Below, piece by piece: positions 10,507 through 21,300 of a DNA stretch of 49,759 nt. The DNA is from Tetmemena sp. SeJ-2015 (taxonomy: Eukaryota; Ciliophora; Spirotrichea; Sporadotrichida; Oxytrichidae), in assembly GCA_027382625.1 (NCBI GenBank), contig JAJKFJ010020711.1, positions 1 through 49,759 on the forward strand, read 5' to 3'. Under the pieces are notes generated by a model. The model made no database searches and was not told where the DNA came from. It saw only the letters and a program-made list of their open reading frames with translations. Each line of letters begins with the position of its first letter. The stretch's first letter is position 1. The translations under genes were made by a program, and so were the position numbers.

Positions 10507-13004
10507 TTATTCCCTCTCCTTTTTGAGATCTTCTATTCTGGTGGGCATCTGTCCAGCCTCTTGTGCAGCTGCCACGGCTTCAATGAGTGCCTTCTGTTTT
10601 TTGCGTCTGTAGATTAGCTGCATCAATCTTTCTAGCTCGTCTAATACTGAGCTTGATAAATCGTTTAGTCTTCCTAGCATCTGGGTCTTGGTTAGGGGTG
10701 AGATTGGAAAGTATATTGAACTCAATTCATTCATCGTGCGTGAGTTTCTGCTTCGCATCTGGTGGTAGCTAGCCTCCGAACTGATTGTGCAAGCTATGAT
10801 AACTAAGGTATCTATTCTAAAGTTAAAGTGACAGTTGTAGCCATTACACTCTCTCTCCGAAAGAATGAGCACCCCATTGTCCCACTTTTAGATAAACTAG
10901 AGATTCTCTTCAGATATGCTAGTTGCCATATTAAGTAAACTCGCCTCTTCTGCGAGCCTCTTGAATTTATCGGACTCATTGTCGTCTGTGAATATGATCA
11001 AGGGCTGAAAGGATGCACGCTTATCTATTAGTTCTTTAATCTTCTCTAATCTCTCCTTTTAATTGCTGCATACCATAACTTCTCCTCCTTGCTCCTGCTT
11101 TAGTCCTTGGAGTAATTCAAACTGATTAACAAAGAAAAGTCTCTTGGACTTTATAAAAGCTTAAGAAAGCACTCTGCTGATTCCAATCTTACTCGTTGCA
11201 CTAAGTAGATAAGTCTTTAAATCTGCAAAGTCCCAGAGTACGTATAGTTTGCCGTCATAGTGATGCCAGGGGTGAGAATTGAAGATTGCATCAAATTCAT
11301 CTACGATAAGGATATCATGTTCTTGACGAAGCTCGAAATAGTTAGCTATGGTGAAAATCTAGAAGCTGATACCTTGGGACCGCAAGCACCTTCGCATCTA
11401 AGTTCTCAGGATTTCGTCGAGCACCACGCATGCAACCTGTTAACCCTTATCAATCCAGTAGGAGGCGATCAATCCAATTACCCACGGCTTTCCAAAAGCC
11501 GTGGGCATTTGTATCCGCTATAGTTGATTATGGGATGAATAGCATTAGATGATAAGGAAATTAGTCTCAAAATACAAAAGAAGTTTGAATTAAAAAAGTA
11601 GCTGCTTATTAATTCATCATTTAAATTTAAAATGATTATTAATTGAAAATGGCTCTCGAGAGATGTTTGTTAGCACCGTAGTAACTAAAGCTCAAGAAGA
11701 AAACTACATCACAAAAATTCGAACAACTATTTTAAACAATGGAACAATGCTTTACTAAAAAATTTTGCTAAAGTAAGATAAATATTATATAATTGTATTG
11801 AAGGCTTTTGACTGAGAATGGGAAAAAGTACTCAAGAAAGCATTTAAAAGTAAAAAATGCAACTACTCTAATTCTTGAAGAAAATTTATAAGTTTGGATC
11901 TGACTTCATAATCAAAGATTCTAGGTGTATATGACATGTAGTTTCGATTAAATCCTATTCAGTTAGCTTCTGCTTGCTTTCAAAATTTGTATTTGTAAAG
12001 TATTTCCATGATTATCTCATGCTATTCATCCCATAGTATTCAGAGTAGCTATAAGTCGGACAGGATTCCTCCATTCTTAACGAGAGGTTTTGCATTAACT
12101 CTATGGATACAAGGCTCTCTGGTTTGAGGCTTCTGACTTATTCATTGTAGATCTCATTTCATCTCTATTTTATTCTCCTCGCCAACTTTCTTAAGATCCT
12201 AACTTAATATTTTAACCAACTCTCTTAGCCAAGTGGCCTATACGCCTATCATTACTTCAATTATATCTTCCTTGGATACACTCTGTGCCCCTTCTCAAAT
12301 TCAACTAGTCTCTCGAGTTACAGTTTGATACTGTTTCGCGATCTAAGGAGTTCTAGAATACATGACCTTTGGGAGAACAGTGAAACTAGCTCGAGAGTAC
12401 GTTCTCAAGGATCCTGCGAAATCTGAACTCTTCCAAGAATTTTAATTAAGCCTTCTCTTAGATAAGGAGTTAGATTTACAAACATCTCAAGCTCAGCGTG
12501 AAAGAGAAAATTGCTCAGCTTGTAGAGAATGTACTCCATCTCAGCCTCATTAAATCCGAACAGCGTGAGATATTCCCCAAGATTATCAAGGAGGGAATCG
12601 TTCTTCTCGTAAGGCTTGAGTTTCTCAGGATAAAGTGTGAAAAGCAAGTCAAGGTGCCTTATTGGTAATTCCTTATTTGAATATACGTAATGTCTTGTGA
12701 GAGAATCGAGCATTGGAATGAGAGTATTCGATCCTAATTTTTGGAGCTCTGATATGTCCACAGGCTTGACAATGAAAGGTGCCAGTGTGATGGCTAGGGT
12801 GCCTCACTCCTTGCAAAGTTCCTGGAGTCATTAGCTGGCTGAGCTGTGAGCTTCTATTACTTAAAGAGGTTTCAAATTTTAGAATCCCTTAAGCAATCCA
12901 ACAGTGTCGCGCCTTTTAAACAATTTCAATATCTCTTGAGATGATCTAGGAGAGTAGCGAGAATCACTTGAGGGAGTCCTTTCATTAATGATTGAGTCGA
13001 TCAT
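10507..13004 (-). CDS. SecA-like superfamily 2 helicase (element gene)
   Basis: Probable DNA/RNA helicase ATPase. Motifs in order: Walker A TAFGKPW (about 11482-11499; usual GK[T/S] is GKP here), Walker B ILIVDEFD (about 11290), motif III LLSATS (about 11195), a GYN motif V, and a motif VI-like QMRSRNSR followed by SSIYFPIS (10705-10766), which best resembles the end of the SecA motor. A helical KKQKALIEAVAAAQ tail follows. TAA/TAG fall at Gln positions throughout. The start ATG at 13004 opens a frame with two early TGA (Trp fits: ASQWLQEL, KEWGTLA) and then 133 codons free of any stop. A frame change near 12367-12386 coincides with a 20-nt GT-AG segment. The middle (11600-12365) has many TGA and is the weakest part. 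The end is uncertain: TAA at 10507 would be Gln, and the frame runs on into the tandem repeats. A paralogue lies at 41466-42241. Confidence 0.7.
11481..11505. other. Perfect 11-bp hairpin over the Walker A codons
   Basis: cccacggcttt, a 3-nt loop, then the exact complement. It coincides with the codons for the helicase nucleotide-binding loop, so it may be chance base composition. Confidence 0.8.
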
Positions 13005-13182
13005 GTTATCTTATTGCATCGATGAGGAAAGGTTCTATGTATAAATAGGATAAAAATGAGTATAAAATTTACTTTAACTGTGTTGCGAGAGAATATTTAA
13101 ATTTGAATTGGGTTTTACTTTTGTGTTTTTGAATAATTTTTTGCAAAATCATGATTTTAAATATTTTCATGAAAAAATAAGA

Positions 13183-13197
13183 TGACAAGAAAAGGCC
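13183..13197. repeat. Solo G-run tip
   Basis: aaaaggcccccccat matches the right tip of the 8412-8993 foldback element (aaaagggccccccat) in the same orientation. No paired tip is obvious nearby, so it is a fragment of that family or one end of a larger nested structure. Confidence 0.4.
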
Positions 13198-13601
13198 CCC
13201 CCATAAAAATTCTTATCGTTTATCTAAATTAAGACTAAGAGACTTCAATAGATCAAATTATATCAAAAACTAAGCTTACTATATTCTTCTTAAGTAAATA
13301 CATTCGAAGAAATATTTAACCAAGTTGGAGAGGGCATAAAAAACTCAAAATAAAAAATTGAAGTTCAAATTTTACTTAGATCAGAAATTTGATCTGTATC
13401 ATTTAAAAACTATTTTTGAGTTTTAAATTTAATTTAAAAATTTTTAGTTTAATTTTTGGAAAAATTGGAATCATGAAATTTGACCCTCAAGAAAAATTCA
13501 TTAGCCCAAAACTCTTAATTTTTTGCCATATGAACGACTTTTTAGCATTCAATATCATAAAAAGAGGGGGGAGGTGTACTTACGCCCACCCCCCCAAAAT
13601 A

Positions 13602-13752
13602 AGATTAAAGTCTCATTAGAAATAATCGATCAAAGCTTATGTGCTGTCTAGGCAAAGTGTGTGCGGTCTGGGCCATCTGGGTTTGGTATGTCGGTCTGGG
13701 CAAATATGTGCGGTCCCCAGATTGCACGTGCGGTGCCGTACCCACCCCCCAA
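13602..13752 (-). repeat. Right inverted end of the helicase element
   Basis: Reverse complement of the left end: shared inner edge (gtctcattagaaat), then ggcaaagtgtgtgcggtctg, ending in cccacccccc. It has fewer tandem units than the left end and a small deletion (ggtatgtcggtctg). A second C-run tip lies at about 13584-13596 (gcccaccccccc), just inside. Confidence 0.85.
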
Positions 13753-14799
13753 TTTATTCAATGAATAGAAGTTAAGAAATAAAAAAAGAAACTCAGATAT
13801 TTGTAAATGATATTATAATAGAATCTTCATTTTATCAAGTTAGTGAAGTTAAAAATAATTAAACAAGCTTATTCTAAAATTAGTTTCAGGATAATGATGA
13901 TGACCTAAGAGCAAGCACCTTGGACTTAACCTCCACCTGATCAAGAAGTCACATAAGAATATTCTATTTCAAATATATGATATTTAATAGCTTGGCCATT
14001 TCATTCTTTTACAGAAAAGAATGGCAACTGAGGATTAATAAATACTTCCGAGAATTTTATGAAATAGACAATTAAATTTAAATATTTTTATATGGACTAT
14101 TTTAAAAAGATTTTTTTTATTTTAAAAAACAATATTTATTTTAATTTTTAAAAAAATTTTTTTAATTTTAAATTCTAAAAATTTTTTTTGTTGGGTTTTT
14201 GACAATCAAACTTTTGATTACTTTTGTGGGGAATAAAAAATTTTTTAAAATTAATTGGAAAACTTTAAAATCTATCATAATTTTAACTCCCAAAATTTTA
14301 TAACTCTTTATTATTTTAAATCAATTTTGCTATTCATTTAAACTATAATATGAATATAAATAGATCTAGAATGTTATTTCAGATATCCTTCTCAAATTTG
14401 CAATTTAGATTTTTAGTTAGCATGCTAAAATATTTTCTATTCAAATAGATTAATTGTAATAACTTTTAGCTGATATGAAATTAATTTATCTTTCTTTCAG
14501 AGTTAATCGAATTTGCAAAATATGATGAATAAGATTAGGGCAAAAATGCAGAATTCATTTAAGATAAAAGTGTTATTTATTTAGTTATAAATTTCTTTGA
14601 AGACCAGTTTAAATTAATCAAACTTTAGACTGAATTATATAAATAATTCTCAATTCAAAGATAATAAATTAACAATTTATTTTTTTATTTTAAGTTATCA
14701 CAAAGTAAAATAGTGAATTTAATTTCATAAACTTGGACATTTGTGTATTTATAAAAATTCTTGTAAATAATAAAGAAAAATAAAGAATATAGCTGATAA
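13753..14799. other. AT-rich stretch
   Basis: Poly-A/T runs, no supported frame, no repeat partner found. Confidence 0.6.
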
Positions 14800-15173
14800 T
14801 TAAATTATATATTAAATTAAAATGGAATTAATAACTGGCAGTTGAAGTTTGTCCAATTTAAATAATTATTACACCATTTGATTCAGCATAAAATAAGAAC
14901 TTATCATCCTTGAAACTTTTGAGTAGGAGCTTCAGTTAAGAGTTATAAGTGTCACAAGTTTAATCTAAAAAAGCATATTTCAAAAATGAGACCTTGGGTA
15001 CATCATATCTCGCTGTTGAGAGGTGCTAAAACGGTGATTAAAGAAGAAACACATATTAATTTTTGATTCTCTATCGAACAAGATGCAGATTAGGGGGTGA
15101 ATCTGCGATTTAACTAGCACGAAGTTGCAACTTTCATTTATTATTTTAATCAATCACCGATTTTAATTAAAAA
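14800..15173 (+). repeat. Dispersed ~360-bp repeat, copy B
   Basis: Intact copy: begins tatattaaattaaaatgg, contains ccaatttaaataattatta, gcagattagggggtgaatc and ends tttattattttaatcaatc. It shows where copy A was interrupted. It contains no A/B-box pair of a tRNA-type promoter that I can see, so a tRNA-derived SINE is not supported. Confidence 0.85.
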
Positions 15174-17670
15174 CCTCATAAAAACTTTTTAAAATTTAAA
15201 AAATTTTTTAATTTAAAAAAAATAATATTTTTTAAAAAATTTTTTTTTTTTAGTATAAAAAAATTTAAACAAAGAAACAAATAAATTTATTTTATATTTT
15301 AAAAGGGGTAAAACAATAATAGAAATGTTTTATTTCAAAATGATATCTCGATAAGAATACATTTTAATTAACTTTGTAAAAGAAAAAGCTCAAAAATATA
15401 TTTATATTGTATTCATTTGAGCAGCTTCTTTTTCTTCAGAGAGTTTCAAATCATAAGAAATTTAAGAATAGTAGCAAGTTATATTTATTTAGTATTCTAG
15501 AAATCATGATGACCTCAAAAAATTAATAAATTTTTCAATTTTATTTAAATTGTCAATTTTAAATTTTGAATTTTTTTAGGTTTAAATTAATTATTTTCTA
15601 TTAGTAAGATTATCAAGTTAAATTCCTTTCTATCTGACTAGGCATTGGCAAGAAAACAAGCTGTCCATATAAATTTTTTAAATATTTTTTTAACTTACTT
15701 AATTCACCACCAATTCAACCACTCTTTTCCTGTAGCAATATTCTAGTGATTTATATACAAATTCACACAAAGTATTAGCCTTTTTTATTCATTATTTTAT
15801 ACGATGGCATCAGGCTATCAGAATAAAAAGAATTTCGTAGAATTTTTTCTCCTCTTAGCTATAAAATATGCAAAGAATTGGTATATTTATATTTAATGAT
15901 TGAGCTTTTATATTTATAGATCTATATCTATATAAAGATAGCTATTCTATAATTTGGAAGTAGTAAAATGGCCAGGTGATCTAAAATTTATTTCATCTTT
16001 TAGCTTTTATTCCGAACTCATTTGAGTTCGTATTATTTTCATTGTCACCATTATAATCTTAAAAATATTCAAGGAAATAATTATTATTTTATAAAAATGA
16101 TAAAAAGTATCAATTTTAATTTCAACTAGAAAAAACTTTATTTTTAAATTATTCTATAAGCGTGAATAGAAGACTATTTCGGATTTTGAAGGACTTAGAA
16201 AGCTTAATTTAATAAATTATAAATCCATTAAAATATGCTTTAATCTAACTTTATTTCTTAAGATAAATTTCATTATGATTATTTATTGGACAATGAAAGT
16301 ATCATAACCTTTTGTAAGTTATTAATTTTTAAGATGTTTTCAAATTTGAGTAGCATTAAAATATATTTTAAAATCTACTTAAAAAGATTTAAATAAGAAT
16401 AAAGTCTTGTCTGAAATGATCATATAATTTATTATTTTAAGGGAATTTGCTAAATTAATTTGTTCTTTTGAATTATTTCAAGTGACTTTAACGAATTATT
16501 GGATAAATAATTAACTTAAATATTATTATTTAATTTATATTTAAGACAAATTTAAAGGGACTTTTAAATAATTTATTCAATGAATTCAACTAGATAGACT
16601 CTCAAATGCCTGATAAGATAGCCATTTAGTCTCTTGACTTAAGAAGCTTCTCTATAGGTAGAACTCAATCTTAACTATTAAATTAGGAAAATTTCATTAA
16701 ATATATCCTAACTTAAAAATGATTAATTAATTAATTAATTAATTAGGAATTAAGAGAACCCCTAATAGGGCATATAATAACTTAATCGATTTAAAGTTAA
16801 TTCACAGGCGTAACTCCTTGATCAGTTGTGCCACGTCACGTGAAAGCCCACACGTAAAAATGATTAAAAGATTTAAAAATTAATTTTTTCTTATTATTTT
16901 TTAATAAAATAAAAAAATGTTTATTTAAAAGTTAAATATAATTTATTATATTAAAACCAATATAATTACAGTCTTATTAGAGCATTACTGTGTTCATAAA
17001 ATATTAATATATTTTTACTTAAATTTTTAATATTTATTCAATCAAGGGAGTAATCATATTTAATCTATAAGCCAAAGCCTAACCTAGTGAATTTATAATT
17101 CAGCTTGTTTTAAATAAATATTTTATTTGCTGGAGAGGGTTGCCTGCTATAGGGTCGTTTTATATTTTATGGAAGTGGGTTTTATTACAGGCTATTGAAG
17201 TTTTGAATTTGTCCCCTCCATTTTTAGACAATTCCATTTTTAGGTGCGGCTCTTCGTCTGGTACTTGAGTTACCGGAGCTCTTAGAGTCAAACTGCAATT
17301 AAGTTGATTGATTAATTCTCAAATTTCTCCTTTTGAAGTTGAAATTGTGGTTTGATTCTTTAATCTTTTGGCCACACTCTGCTAAATACATTTCTAACAC
17401 TGAATTCAATAAACGATTGGAGAAAAATATACTTAAAATCAATACCAGTTAGTTTGTTTTCTTTCTTCTTTATAGACAGCACTCTGCTTGATCAATTAAA
17501 AAGTAAATGTTACATTATTTTTATAAACTGACATATAATCAATTCCAGCAGTAGATGCTTTTAATTATATCTTTGCTACCTCCTTGATTTGAGCATTTAA
17601 CAAATTTATTCTCCTCTTATAATAAATATATAAATAAATAATATTATAGATTAACAAGAGATAATTTTAA
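15174..17670. other. AT-rich stretch
   Basis: No supported gene. Contains a (taat)n run at 16721-16744. 17130-17400 has somewhat higher GC but no convincing frame. Confidence 0.55.
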
Positions 17671-18306
17671 AATTAAGGAATAAATAATGATTTCGAGTAC
17701 CCTACATATCCGCCACCTAAATTAAAACTCTGATTGCTCAAATGTGAAAAATGTGCTAAGCAATCAACTTACCAGAAACGCTTATTCAGGCATACCGTCC
17801 AGTCATCTGCAACCGCTTCGGTTTTCCCCATCGGTCAAAGTGGCAAGGATAGGGCGAGACTAGCCGGCCAGGTCAGGGCGAAGGTAGGTGTCAGGGGTGT
17901 ACTCCATAGGCAGGAGGGGAGAAGTTAGAACCCACCGGTGACCGGGGACTGTATATGTGTAAAAGCCGAAATTTACAGTGAGGACTTGGTAATGATGAGT
18001 AGGGCAACAGTAACAGGGAATACCAGTTGGGGTGGGTCACCAGTGGGTTCTAACTTCTCCCCTCCTGCCTATGGAGTACACCCCTGACACCTACCTTCGC
18101 CCTGACCCTGGCCGGCTAGTCTCGCCCTATCCTTGCCACTTTGACCGATGGGGAAAACCGAAGCGGCTGCAGATGACTGGATGGTATCCTGAATAAGCGT
18201 TTCTGGTAAGGTGTTGGTTGCCTTTAGCATATTTGCGCAATTAGTGTTTTAATTTAGGTGGTGGATATTTAGGTTACTCAAAATCATTATTTATTCCTTA
18301 ATCTTA
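17671..18306. mobile_element. GC-rich foldback element
   Basis: Inverted arms of about 270 bp (17671-17940 and 18038-18306) surround a loop of about 100 bp. Arms pair closely over gttctaacttctcccctcc and its complement, and the tips read ttaaggaataaataatga. The arms are far richer in GC than their surroundings. The right arm reads, on the plus strand, MEYTPDTYLRPDPG and FDRWGKPKRLQMTGW without a stop; the left arm lacks one C in a run (cctgacctgg versus cctgaccctgg), which breaks that frame. One arm may therefore hold a captured coding fragment and the other a decayed copy. Confidence 0.75.
18085..18200 (+). pseudogene. Coding-like fragment in right arm of the foldback
   Basis: Open frame from an ATG near 18070 with aromatic, Pro and Arg residues spread as in a folded protein (PYPCHFDRWGKPKR). 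Too short to assign. The inverted copy in the left arm is frameshifted by one base. Confidence 0.3.
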
Positions 18307-21300
18307 AAAAATATCTCTGAATCAATAATGCCTAATTAAAAGATAAAACAATAAAATAGATCCAAATTATATAATTATTAAAACATTTTATTTATTATAT
18401 CATTCTTACTATTTTTATATCTACAGTACTTAATAAAGATACCAATATATCTGGAAGGAATGTTTCCAGTCATAACCTATTAATTTTATTATTTTTTAGG
18501 TCAACTCGGCACAAATTAAGAGAGAAAGATTCATTTATAATAAATATAAAATATTTCCTATGTTAATCTATCTGCTCTTTTTTTTTAAAAAAATTGAAGG
18601 AATATTATACAAATTTAATTAAATTGTTTAATTTTTTAAAAATATATTTATTTTAATGTTGAAGGCTCATTTATAATCATAATTAAAAAAAGATATTCTT
18701 TGTCTTTTATTAAATTTTTTTTTATTTAAGGGAAAATATTTATTTTGGTAAATTTTTTTTTTTTTAAAAACTTGAAATTTTATAATTAAGTTTTAGTTCT
18801 CATTCTATCCCCTAAATTTAAAAATCTTATTTAAATTTTGTTTAATAATGGTTTTAGTAATACTTGGCAGACTAGGAATTCTTACAGTACCATTTTATGA
18901 TGCCAGGCTTCAAGTTAGTCTTCCAGAAGGAAGCTTAAACTTTTTGAAAAATAGGCGCATGCGGTTAATATTTTGAAAGGGTTTTTGAGTATAAACTAAT
19001 TAATAAATTTCAATTTAAATTCACCTTCAAAATATTTTTCTTAAAATAATGCTTGTTATTTATTTTAAGAGATTGATAAATTATAATAAAAATATATATC
19101 TATGTCTAGGTATAATTCTTAAGATAAACTTAGATAATTATTTAGAGATAGAGAGAGGATGAGGGATGGAGAAAGAGAGAAAGCAAATTAAAGATTTTGC
19201 CTTTTTTTTTCTAAAAATTTCAGTTTGTTAATTTTAAGGTTACTTATATCATCATCTACTTCTTTTTCACCTTAATTATAAAAATAACAGTTAAAAGGAG
19301 AAATTTTTTTACATTCTGAATACAAATTTATTAAAAAATATAAATCTGCTATTTCCTTCGTAATTCTGTAACAAAGTTTTTATTCATCTATTAAAAACAA
19401 AAAGTGCTAATTTTACAATTTAAGGATTTATATATTATAAATGTTATATTTTAAATTTAATTATATTATAAGTTTAATTTTTAGAGTTTTATTTTAAATA
19501 TATAATAAAAACTTGAAAGAATGATAAAGAAAGAGGAGGAGGAGGAGGAGTCATAACTATTTGAAATAATATTTTTAAGATATAATTAATTTCTCATCTA
19601 AAATATTTTGATTATCACATTAACGATTAATTTTATATTAACTTTTCTTTATCGTATGATAATTATCTTACTTTTGCTTTTTAAGTTTTATCTATTTTTT
19701 AATTGTTTATTCGGTAAATTGTAAGAATTCAATAAAAAAAAATTATTTCTAACTTAATTGTGAGAAATCTTTATCCTCTTTTGTAAATAATATGATTGCA
19801 AGTTGGAGAAGTTGGAGAAGAAATTTCTGCTATTGGAGTGATAAGATATAAGGAATTTTTTATTAAAAAAATTCTTTCTAAATAAGAAATAATATGTCGA
19901 ATGATACTCACTATTAATTAAAAGGATCAAATGAGATTGAGTTTTTAATTCAATTAAATTAGTTTATAATTACTTATTGAGATGAGTTTTGATATTAGAT
20001 TTGGAATGTTTTCCATCCAGAATATTCTATATGCATTTACCAATCGCTTGTAAATGCAAATGTAAATAGTGTAAGTAATAGGTCTCTATGATTTATTTTT
20101 GCAGTAATGGCTTTCTTCATTCAACAAAGCAATTTATTTCATATCAAAATAATAAATTTACAGAATCATCAGAGACACTTCTCACACAAAACGATAGATC
20201 TTATTTATTTTTTTCCAGTTAATTTCTTTATAAAAATTTGTATAGATTTATTATAATAGTTTATTTCAGAATAATAGCATACTTTTAATTTATATATAAC
20301 AAAAGGACCTTCTAAGTATGACTCAAGAAACAAATTGCCTGATATTGTGAAAAATATGTACTATATTGCTTTATTTGTACATTTAAGTTAGGAGGACTTC
20401 TCTAATCTTTAATTATACAAAATATAGTTTAACATTTTTCAAAATAATCAAAAATCATTAAAAATAATCTAGGAGAAAAATGTAAACGACGGCTTTTAAG
20501 TTAATAAAGTCCTGAAATTATTTAGTGAGACCGTCGGAAAAAAATGCATTAAACTAGCGAAAAAACCTCTTTTTAATATTATTAAATATAACATAAATTT
20601 AAAAAAATATGAGCAGCTATTTCCTGAGAAAAGAATCTTGAACAAAGCTTTATTAAGGCAAATATAAATTATATGATAGTCAATAAATTATTTAAAATAA
20701 AAGGTTTTTTAATGGATTATTTAAATTTTCGAAGAAAAAACCTTAATAATTAAGTATTAAGTCTATGCTTAAGTCGCTTTAGCTTGTTAATACAAAGTTT
20801 TAATAAATATAAATTCCTAAATGTTTAAAAAATACTACTTTATCATAATTGCAACAAATGGACCGAAATTTTATTTAATAGTAAAACGCTTTTTTTTCTA
20901 ATTTGATAAATCGCATTTCAGATTATCCTTTTGTAATTCTTATTTAATTTTACTCGGAAAACTTTCATATCTTAAACTGATGATGCATCAGTTTTTTCTT
21001 TAAAATATTCTATTAGACTTTATTTATTTGAACTAAAAATATTAATTATTTGAAATTTAGTGAGATCATTATAATAAATAATTATTTATTCAAATTAATT
21101 ATATATTTATTTATCTTCTTTAGACTTTAGAGGTTATTAAATAGTAAACCTCAAATAGACAAGACCCCCACATTTAATGCAATCAAAGATATTAAGATCT
21201 GTAGAATAGCATGAAGCTATATTTTCATATATTAAAATCTTTTATTTTATGATAATTATTTAATATTAAAAGTAATGAAAGAAAGTTGAATATTTCATTA

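Larger units (their letters stand above)
10149..13752. mobile_element. Helicase-carrying element with repeat-loaded inverted ends
   Basis: The left end (10149-10367) and right end (13602-13752) are inverted copies of a GC-rich sequence inside AT-rich DNA. Both tips have a G6-TGGG run (ggggggtggg on the left; cccacccccc on the right). Between tip and interior are tandem units ending in cgcacacac or cgcacata; the left end has about seven units, the right fewer. The inner edge is also shared (agctttgatcga, ctaatgagac). The only gene-like content between is the minus-strand helicase gene. The combination suggests an autonomous element whose ends carry protein-binding iterons. No target duplication could be fixed. 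Confidence 0.7.

Noticed and set aside
11260..11523. 87-codon plus-strand frame
   Set aside because: Antisense to the helicase Walker A-Walker B region.
14800..15173. tRNA-derived SINE or tRNA gene in the 360-bp repeat
   Set aside because: No recognisable A and B boxes or cloverleaf.
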